NCBI GenBank assembly: GCA_035315125.1 | Contig: DATFYI010000118.1 | Location: forward strand, 1 to 16,062 | Origin: DATFYI01 sp035315125 | GTDB lineage: Bacteria > Chloroflexota > Anaerolineae > Anaerolineales > Anaerolineaceae | Length of the DNA stretch: 16,062 nucleotides | Direction of reading: 5' to 3' | Part shown: positions 7,263 through 13,250 of the stretch, in pieces | Position numbering within the stretch: the stretch's first letter is position 1 | How the letters are laid out: each line of letters begins with the position of its first letter | Notes under the pieces: generated by a model | Database searches by the model: none | What the model was told of the DNA's origin: nothing | What the model saw: the letters and a program-made list of their open reading frames with translations, nothing else | Position numbers and translations under genes: made by a program

Positions 7263-7509
7263 GATATTTATTGGAGTAATCCACGCCATCCATTTTCCAA
7301 ACTTTTCCTTTCAGATTTGCCCTTGATATATTTCCGCTATTTGAGTTTGGGATTGCTAAAGTGGGTGCAGGACCTGATTGTGGTCTGGGAGATGAAAGAT
7401 TTGGTCGAATGAGCAATATTTGCCAGATTAGAACAACAATTATCAATATCATTCCAAAGCCAATCAATAAGATAGGACCGATGGGGATACGTTTAACAGG
7501 TTTGATCAT
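7237..7509 (-). CDS. Small single-pass membrane protein of unknown function, possibly truncated
   Basis: This 90-residue ORF with an ATG start has a basic N-terminus (MIKPVKR), one long hydrophobic segment (about 10-35), a Pro/Ser-rich linker (36-58) and a short polar tail ending YLDFSSTHL. The layout looks like a membrane anchor whose outer domain is missing. The piece GNISRANLKGK loosely recalls the start of membrane-anchored rhodanese-like domains, but too little remains to assign it. No clear ribosome binding site is seen, and the last codons double as the gcv promoter. It may be a decayed gene or a genuine small membrane protein. It is 112 bases downstream of the WD40 gene, with no obvious terminator between them. 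Confidence 0.5.
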   Translation of the reverse strand: MIKPVKRIPIGPILLIGFGMILIIVVLIWQILLIRPNLSSPRPQSGPAPTLAIPNSNSGNISRANLKGKVWKMDGVDYSNKYLDFSSTHL

Positions 7510-7621
7510 TTTATGTGCCAGTAAACTTTCTGGGGATAGAAATTGTAACTGTAGATATTCTATCCGAAAAGTCCGCTGGTAACCTTAATGGAAGCTATGA
7601 GTTAGCTGAATTACAGATAAG

Positions 7622-9889
7622 TTAAAGCTCAATATCGAATTCGCCGGCTTGAATCGGGTGGAAATCCCCCACTTCGACATCGAAACGTTGGCGCCAACGG
7701 ATTAACTCCATTGAGAAGGTCAACCAATTCTTCTCATTAATATTAATCGCCCCATGATTTAATTTTTCCTGAATGTGATCAGCGCTATCCGTCCTGGCGC
7801 TTTCTACGGGTTGCCTTGAGGTTAGAAATGTATCCAGGTTCCATAATAAAATTGTGCCGTCCTGGCTGCTACTGACTAAACTCTCACCATTTGGAGAGAG
7901 TGCCAGCGAATTGATCAATTTTTGATGCACCATCAACGGGTTAGATAAGATTTCTTTGCCGGTTGAAATACTCCAAAGTTTTATCAACCCGTTATCCGTT
8001 GCCCCTATTAACACCTGCTCATTGGGGTGGATTAATAAGGAAGTTATCTTCGTGGACGTATTGGAACTGGCGTTGGGGTCGATTTGGGTTAATTGTCGTC
8101 CACTTTGGTAATTCCAAATTCGGATAGTCTGATCACGACCGTAACTGGCAGCAATTTGACCAGATGGCGATGCTACCAAACAGGTTACTGTACCAATATG
8201 ACCATCCATTTTTCTAACCAACTGGCCGTCCGGCAAGCTCCATACCCGGATGGCTGGATCTACTCCACATGTAAGCAGAAAATGGCCTTCCGGGCTGATG
8301 GCCAGTGCGAATAATTCGCCGTAACCTGCCTCAATGGATTTTACCTCGCTGCCCTGGGGGAATCTCCAGATACGAATCGAACCATCGAAACCTCCACTGA
8401 TCATAGATCGTTCGTCCGGAAGAAGGATAATTGAACGAATCTGGTTGGTATGTCCTGCCAGAGTCTTTATCAGTTTTCCTTCAGGTAAGTAATAAATCCG
8501 CAGATAATTGTCCCCGCTTGCGGCAGCCAGATATTCCGCCCCAGACGAAAGTGCCATTGTTCTGGTTTGAGGGTCTGGTGTGGACCAGGGAGCAGCGTAA
8601 ACATGACCGTCAGGGATCTGCCAATGGCAAATCAAAGCGTCGCTGCGTCCAGCTACCAGATGTCGTCCATCCGGACTAAAAGCCAGACAGGCTGCGTTGC
8701 CCGGTGGGTTCTCCAATCTCTTCGGACTCCTGATTTCTGGTGGCGTTTGTAACCCTTCTCGGATTAGATCGATCAGGATATTGAATTCATTTTTCTCTTC
8801 ATCCCTGCTTGGGACCCAGCCGACTGTATCCAGAATTTTTAGAATATTGGCATCCCAGATTGGTGGGGCGGATTGCGCCAATTGCCAGAGCTCTTCCCAT
8901 TTGTTGGATTCTTTCAACCTTTGGAGTGTATGTTCCCAATCGGCGTCGGACATATCCCTCAGCCAACGCAGGTGGCTGCCAGTCGAAAGCAAACCGAGCC
9001 ATTCAGTTTGGCCAGAATACCGGGAAGTAGACAAGATTCTGCGGCGCAAGTGGGCGTTGGCGTTTTCATATGCAGTACATAAGAGGGTTGAATTAAAATC
9101 CAGGCGTTCATATTCCGGCCAATTGTTGCTCAGGAAATAAAACAAAGCTCGTTGGATAGCTTCTTGAGGAGCGTAAGCTTTATCGTAGGCAATTGCCCTG
9201 GCTTGTGGGTTCTCTGTCTCGATAAACAGCTCGCAAATGGCATCCTGGGCAGGCAAAGAGCCTTGTTCAGCCATTTTTTCCAGCAGAGAAAAGAGCAGAG
9301 CGCGCTCATGATCCAGGTAAAGACTATAGCATTGAACCAAATCATGGATTGATTCAAACGATCCTTCCTGAATCCCTTGAACAATTTGAGTCCAATTTTT
9401 TAAATGGGCTTTATTAGCCGCGTCCAATATAACCTGCTGGATAGCTCTTTCTGCTGAGAGAAAATAATTCGTCAGTAGCTTTAAATCAGGGTCAGTTTTT
9501 TGGAAAAGATCTAAATTTCCAACAATAAGCGCAAAAACTGCCTCGGTTGTCTGGTCGGCAAAACGGATATTGGATTGTTCAATGGCCAATTGTGCTGCAA
9601 CAAAGTTTTGCTCAATCGCTAATCGATAAATTGCCTGGCTAGCCAATGGGGTGTCTGCTACAGCAAGGTCAACCAATGATTGTAAAGCCAGATCCTGAAT
9701 TTGCGTCAGGGGACTTAATAGCGCAGTTTTTTCTAAAAGGGTAATCGCTTCTGCGCCTCGATCTTCGCGTAACGATAATACTATTCCTTTGCTAAGAAGC
9801 AATCGTAATAGATCCGGTTGTAGCTTATTTGGATCAGCAGATCCATTTAATATCTGGAAGAATAATTCAAAATCAATCAATTCATACAC
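7622..9889 (-). CDS. HEAT-like/WD40 repeat protein, scaffold paralogue B
   Basis: This 755-residue cytosolic protein has no signal peptide or membrane segment. Residues about 40-390 are helical, HEAT-like repeats. Residues 398-687 form seven WD40 repeats, enough for a complete propeller, with units ending in forms such as IRIWRF, IRVWSL, IRIWNY, IKLWSI and ILLWNL. The last 25 residues carry RFDVEVGD and IQAGEFDIEL. Residues about 243-300 (ALFYFL, WPEY, LDF, LRRRI) match a block in the 894-residue protein encoded at 13247-15931, as does the tail, so the two are paralogues. The start is GTG at 9889, six bases after the stop of the radical SAM gene; no strong binding site is seen, so it may be read by coupling. 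It is the last gene of the chaperone cluster. A scaffold role is inferred. Confidence 0.88.
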   Translation of the reverse strand: MYELIDFELFFQILNGSADPNKLQPDLLRLLLSKGIVLSLREDRGAEAITLLEKTALLSPLTQIQDLALQSLVDLAVADTPLASQAIYRLAIEQNFVAAQLAIEQSNIRFADQTTEAVFALIVGNLDLFQKTDPDLKLLTNYFLSAERAIQQVILDAANKAHLKNWTQIVQGIQEGSFESIHDLVQCYSLYLDHERALLFSLLEKMAEQGSLPAQDAICELFIETENPQARAIAYDKAYAPQEAIQRALFYFLSNNWPEYERLDFNSTLLCTAYENANAHLRRRILSTSRYSGQTEWLGLLSTGSHLRWLRDMSDADWEHTLQRLKESNKWEELWQLAQSAPPIWDANILKILDTVGWVPSRDEEKNEFNILIDLIREGLQTPPEIRSPKRLENPPGNAACLAFSPDGRHLVAGRSDALICHWQIPDGHVYAAPWSTPDPQTRTMALSSGAEYLAAASGDNYLRIYYLPEGKLIKTLAGHTNQIRSIILLPDERSMISGGFDGSIRIWRFPQGSEVKSIEAGYGELFALAISPEGHFLLTCGVDPAIRVWSLPDGQLVRKMDGHIGTVTCLVASPSGQIAASYGRDQTIRIWNYQSGRQLTQIDPNASSNTSTKITSLLIHPNEQVLIGATDNGLIKLWSISTGKEILSNPLMVHQKLINSLALSPNGESLVSSSQDGTILLWNLDTFLTSRQPVESARTDSADHIQEKLNHGAININEKNWLTFSMELIRWRQRFDVEVGDFHPIQAGEFDIEL
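7829..8698 (-). repeat. Seven WD40 repeats encoded in paralogue B
   Basis: Seven units of about 40 residues are visible at residues 398-687. Each has a small-hydrophobic strand followed by SPDG or SPEG-like turns and closes with a W or Y near xIRIW or xIKLW. Seven is the usual number for one closed beta-propeller. Confidence 0.85.
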
Positions 9890-9895
9890 TTCAAA

Positions 9896-10462
9896 TTACC
9901 AATGGACTGGATTAATTCCTGTGAAATGGATTTCACCCAGCTCGCTTAATATAATTTCGGCAACTGGAACTTCTTGTAGGTCGTTGATCGTGTAGCGAGA
10001 TGTAAGAAAATGGGCTGTTTTGTTAGCCGAGCCAATTAAAGATGAGGCTAATCGCTGTGATGCTTCGTACCTTCCCGCAATTAAAACATCAACATAATCC
10101 AATAGCCCCGCTATCTTGCGCATCTTTTGGATTTCAGTCCAGGTATAACCGCTGAATAAGAGCACCGATAAAGCAGTCTCCTGTTTGATCCTTTTAAGTA
10201 GAGCCTGTAAAGCGGGTCGCTGCTGGAGGGGTTCGCCCCCGCTGATTGTAAATCCTTCAAGATCATCTCGCCTAGCCAGAATTTTATCCATCAAGGAACT
10301 GATTGGCCAGTTTTCACCTGCAATCGAAGTGTGTGTTTGTGGGTTAAAACATCCCGGGCAAGCCAGGCTGCAGCCCTGCACCCAAAGCACTGCTCTCAAA
10401 CCGGGGCCATTTGCTCTGCTGGAAGGTTCAAAATGGTGGACACGCAATAGTAAGTCGTTCAT
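9896..10462 (-). CDS. NrdG-like radical SAM protein
   Basis: This 188-residue radical SAM protein of the activating-enzyme (NrdG/PflA-like) type has a [4Fe-4S] cluster motif CSLACPGC (C31, C35, C38; CX3CX2C) and ISGGEPLQQ (73-81), the SAM-binding GGEP. Further on, DVLIAGRYEASQR (125-137) and LIGSANKTAHF (142-152) resemble the NrdG pattern DVLVDGxF and GSSNQ. Real NrdG activates a class III ribonucleotide reductase, but no nrdD is near, and the neighbours are DUF2997, DUF1257 and Hsp70 genes. A different target is therefore likely. The ATG at 10462 is 43 bases after the DUF2997 stop, with only a weak GAGAA upstream. The family is sure; the function in this cluster is unknown. Confidence 0.9.
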   Translation of the reverse strand: MNDLLLRVHHFEPSSRANGPGLRAVLWVQGCSLACPGCFNPQTHTSIAGENWPISSLMDKILARRDDLEGFTISGGEPLQQRPALQALLKRIKQETALSVLLFSGYTWTEIQKMRKIAGLLDYVDVLIAGRYEASQRLASSLIGSANKTAHFLTSRYTINDLQEVPVAEIILSELGEIHFTGINPVHW

Positions 10463-10505
10463 TTCTCGAATGCATTTCGAAGGTATTGGAAAGGTTTAAA
10501 AATCC

Positions 10506-10721
10506 TCACCCTTTTGAGCTTCTAATTTGTTGATTCTGGTCGATTGGGTTTCCTAATTCATTTTGGGCTTCAGGCGTCATCTGTCGTAAAAGAACTTGCC
10601 CACCCAGAGCAGTTTCAAGATCCCGGGTTAAATCCAAACAGGTTGTGCCTTTGGCTCCTAGTACGTGAATTTGTACCTGGCCATTTTTATCGATCGTTAC
10701 TTCAATTTCCTGAATCTCCAT
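10506..10721 (-). CDS. DUF2997 family small protein
   Basis: This 71-residue protein starts with two beta-strand-like stretches (EIEVTIDKNGQVQIHVLGAKG) and continues with TTCLDLTRDLETALGG, the conserved KGxxCLDLTxxLExALG core of DUF2997. It ends in a polar tail. The single conserved Cys (C28) could matter for function. Its function is not known. In cyanobacteria, as I recall, this family often sits beside ycf35 (DUF1257) and a ferredoxin-like gene; here it sits between DUF1257 and a radical SAM gene. The ATG at 10721 has AGGATGG upstream and lies 16 bases after the DUF1257 stop. Confidence 0.85.
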   Translation of the reverse strand: MEIQEIEVTIDKNGQVQIHVLGAKGTTCLDLTRDLETALGGQVLLRQMTPEAQNELGNPIDQNQQIRSSKG

Positions 10722-10737
10722 GGCTTTTACCCATCCT

Positions 10738-11118
10738 TCAGGCCATCCGTCTTAGAACCAACCGGATTTGACCATCTTTCTGTTTTTCTTCATTTACAAG
10801 AGTAAATCCTTGTTCAGCCAATTTTGAGCAAGCGGCGTGATAGGCATAGCGCTGCAATAACTGGTTTGTGAAATCTTTCTGCTTCAAATTGCGCACACCA
10901 AACCAATCCGCCACGATTTCATAAGCGTCTCCGGATTTTTGGAAACCAATATCATTGCTCAAGCGTAATGGTAGCTTTATTTCAACATGGGTATGTTGTC
11001 CGCCAAAACCTTTTACTTCAAGATCGCCTTCCTCGTACGAGAAACCCAGGTCTTGAAGGGCCATCAGTAATAATTCTTTTTCAACCATCTGAGTCTTAAT
11101 GCGTGAGATATGAGACAT
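10738..11118 (-). CDS. DUF1257 / Ycf35-like protein
   Basis: This 126-residue protein matches DUF1257, the family that includes plastid and cyanobacterial Ycf35. It starts MSHISRIKTQ, followed by LLLMALQDLGFSYEEG, VEIKLPLRLSNDIGFQKSGDAYEIVADWFGV (a very typical block at about 46-76), a helical segment ending in QLLQRYAYHAA and LAEQGFTLVNEE. No signal or membrane segment is present. The function is unknown; an Fe-S or cofactor-related role has only been guessed from neighbours. The ATG at 11118 is 18 bases after the hsp70-like stop. Its pairing with DUF2997 supports a joint job. Confidence 0.88.
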   Translation of the reverse strand: MSHISRIKTQMVEKELLLMALQDLGFSYEEGDLEVKGFGGQHTHVEIKLPLRLSNDIGFQKSGDAYEIVADWFGVRNLKQKDFTNQLLQRYAYHAACSKLAEQGFTLVNEEKQKDGQIRLVLRRMA

Positions 11119-11136
11119 AGAGAATGCTTTCAGTGA

Positions 11137-12726
11137 TTATGTGAGTTTAACTACTGGAAAATCCCGGTGGGTCAGCACACCCGTTTTTATGTCTCGGGCG
11201 GTGATCGTAAGGCGCTTGTTAGCGTCAATGCGGAACTCTACCTCAAAGCGTGGTTCGCCTTGTTGCGCAGCAGGATCAGCAATAAGAAAGGTGGGGTTAT
11301 GTTCGTTCATCCAGAATAACGAGCGTTGTTCCTGCTCATTGGGTGTCAACGGTACAATGCGGGCTGCCCCGCCGGGATCGAAAACCAGTTCCATAGTTTC
11401 TCGATATTGATCATGCTGTTGGCCCATCTCAAAAATTGCAATCCCCATTTGCCGCTGCCCTTCGTAAGATGCTTTGATCGAAAGTCTGGCCAGCGGTTCA
11501 GGAGTTGGATAAGCAGTTCCTCTTTGCACAATTATGCGATAATCATACTCTTTTTTCTGCGGATTTACAAAACGGATACCATAATCATGCTGGATAAAGT
11601 CATAAAAATCTATTCCAGCCACAAATGCTGCAGCACCTCGCGCAATTGCATCCAGAGGATGGTCAAATTTGACCCGGTCTCTGTCAAAAATTTGCCGCAG
11701 GGATCGTTGTACCGATGGAATCTGACTTGACCCGCCTACCATCATAACTTGATGAATAGCATCCAAATCGTAGCCACGCTCGCGGGCGCTGTTTATTGCA
11801 GATCGAATGGTGTGGTCAATCTCGGAGTATAAATTATGACGTTCCAGTAGCTCCTCAAACTGGCTGCGCGTAAACTCGGCTTCCAAAACTCTGCCAGTTT
11901 CTGGGTTCATGACGGACAGACTGGCCTGATTGTTAAAGGATAGTTTTTCCTTGATCTGTTCACATTCTACCAGCAAGATGTTGCTGATACGCCGAACTTC
12001 TTCTTCGCTATCTTGCCTGCAGTTCAAACGCAAAACCTCTTCAAAAATCCATTGGTCGATGTGGGTTCCGCCTAAATCACGACCGGCTTTGCCAAGTACG
12101 CGGCAGCGCCGGACGGCGCCTTGCTTTTGCTCAGGTTCCATTAATACAACCGATGTATGCAGCGTGCCACCGCCAAAATCGAAAATCATATAGGCTTGAC
12201 CCGGCTGAATTGCAGCGCCATAGCCCAGAGCAGCCGCCGAAGGCTCGTCAATCAACCGGTAACGATTTATCCTGGCTGCTTCTGCCACAGTAGAAAGCCA
12301 ATTTTCATAGTGTTCGTAGCTTTCTACCGGAACACTCAGAGCAATTTCTTCATCTTCGAGATTGATTTCCTGGGCGGCAAAAAGCAACACTGTACTGAGA
12401 AAATCCTGACCGGCAATCAACGGGCTGATTTCGCGCCCGTCCACATTTACTTTGATTTGACTGCGGTGATTGATATAACGCTTCATCCAGCGGAAAGTTC
12501 GTTCAGACTGATATAACGATCGCTGCAGGACCTGATTGCCGATCCAGCGTTTACCATCCTCCGCATAATGCACTAGAGAAGGAATAACCGAGATTTGTTC
12601 TCCACCTTGCTCGTAAAAGCGGGAAAATTCAGGTATGTGCAGGAGAAAGCTTTCTTTTCTGGTTTCATCCCATAGCCCCAGTACTGTATTCGATGTACCA
12701 AAATCAACTGCGAACCGGCCGGTCAT
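11137..12726 (-). CDS. Hsp70-like chaperone lacking the C-terminal lid
   Basis: This 529-residue Hsp70-family ATPase shows the nucleotide-binding motifs in order: phosphate 1 VDFGTSNT (7-14), the catalytic lysine region WMKRYIN (K82), DEPSAAALGYG (160-170), phosphate 2 IFDFGGGT (181-188) and the adenosine motif VMMVGGSSQIPSVQ (327-340). Residues about 375-529 look like a divergent beta substrate-binding domain, ending RLTITARDIKTGVL and a short strand. The helical lid of about 100 residues and any EEVD-like tail are missing, so the protein is shorter than DnaK (about 610-640). The ATG overlaps the stop of the GrpE-like gene (ATGA). It is probably a specialised Hsp70 rather than the housekeeping DnaK. 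Confidence 0.93.
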   Translation of the reverse strand: MTGRFAVDFGTSNTVLGLWDETRKESFLLHIPEFSRFYEQGGEQISVIPSLVHYAEDGKRWIGNQVLQRSLYQSERTFRWMKRYINHRSQIKVNVDGREISPLIAGQDFLSTVLLFAAQEINLEDEEIALSVPVESYEHYENWLSTVAEAARINRYRLIDEPSAAALGYGAAIQPGQAYMIFDFGGGTLHTSVVLMEPEQKQGAVRRCRVLGKAGRDLGGTHIDQWIFEEVLRLNCRQDSEEEVRRISNILLVECEQIKEKLSFNNQASLSVMNPETGRVLEAEFTRSQFEELLERHNLYSEIDHTIRSAINSARERGYDLDAIHQVMMVGGSSQIPSVQRSLRQIFDRDRVKFDHPLDAIARGAAAFVAGIDFYDFIQHDYGIRFVNPQKKEYDYRIIVQRGTAYPTPEPLARLSIKASYEGQRQMGIAIFEMGQQHDQYRETMELVFDPGGAARIVPLTPNEQEQRSLFWMNEHNPTFLIADPAAQQGEPRFEVEFRIDANKRLTITARDIKTGVLTHRDFPVVKLT

Positions 12727-13250
12727 CCTGCACCTTCAATCGCCTCTACCACTGCTTTGCGTAAGATTTTCCCTTGATAGGAGATGCCAATAAATCGAAC
12801 AATAACCAGTTGGCCTGACAAAAAAGAACTGGCGGCACTGATTGGTAAATGAACATTCGGATCGAATCTTACTTGCTGGCCTGGCTGTTCAAGTAGTTTT
12901 AATCCGTTTTGTTCCAGGGTACGGATCAGTCGCTCTGTTATCAACAGTATATCTTTGGGTTGTATGGCTTTGTTCTGTTCCTTGGACAGGTAGTTTTGTG
13001 TTACGAGTTGGACGATTATCGGAGCCAGGTTGCTATACAATGTTTCCACCGTTGCCCTGGCATTTTCGCTTAAAAGGTCTTTCTGATTCAATCGAAGGCG
13101 TTCTAATTCCTGATTGAGCTGTTCAATTTTCAATTCTCGATCGTGCGAATCTAATTGCAATGCTTTGATCTCATTCTGAAGTGAAAGCAAATTGTCGTTA
13201 TCAGAAGTTAGTAATGGATCGTTTTGGTTGGTCTCAGGAACTAATTTCAT
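12723..13250 (-). CDS. GrpE-like nucleotide exchange factor
   Basis: This is a 175-residue protein. Residues about 20-65 form a heptad-like coiled coil (LQNEIKALQLDSHDRELKIE onward), 66-112 a helical region, and 115-172 a beta head domain. The head contains GLKLLEQPGQQVRFDPNVH (the counterpart of the GrpE FDPxxHEAV motif) and GKILRKAVVEA (the counterpart of GRVLRPAxV). GrpE proteins release ADP from Hsp70, so this is the expected partner of the adjacent Hsp70-like protein. It is divergent: HEAV is HLPI. It overlaps the genes on both sides by four bases (ATGA), which implies coupled synthesis. It is not labelled grpE because a housekeeping copy probably exists elsewhere. Confidence 0.85.
   Translation of the reverse strand: MKLVPETNQNDPLLTSDNDNLLSLQNEIKALQLDSHDRELKIEQLNQELERLRLNQKDLLSENARATVETLYSNLAPIIVQLVTQNYLSKEQNKAIQPKDILLITERLIRTLEQNGLKLLEQPGQQVRFDPNVHLPISAASSFLSGQLVIVRFIGISYQGKILRKAVVEAIEGAG

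Noticed and set aside
7510..7621. Possible promoter boxes (TAGAAT, TACAAT) in the gap before the small membrane ORF
   Set aside because: No -35 box lies at a fitting distance for either, and the region is AT-rich enough for such matches by chance.
8697..9140. A 147-codon open frame on the plus strand opposite the WD40 gene
   Set aside because: It is a shadow of the coding strand; the composition is unlike a real protein and no motif is visible.
9896..10462. Naming the radical SAM gene nrdG
   Set aside because: The motifs are NrdG-like, but no class III reductase gene is present and the neighbours point to another role, so only the family is given.
10463..10482. A near-palindrome around an ATGCAT core upstream of the radical SAM gene
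   Set aside because: It is imperfect, short and without a T-run, and no promoter boxes are placed around it; it is likely chance.
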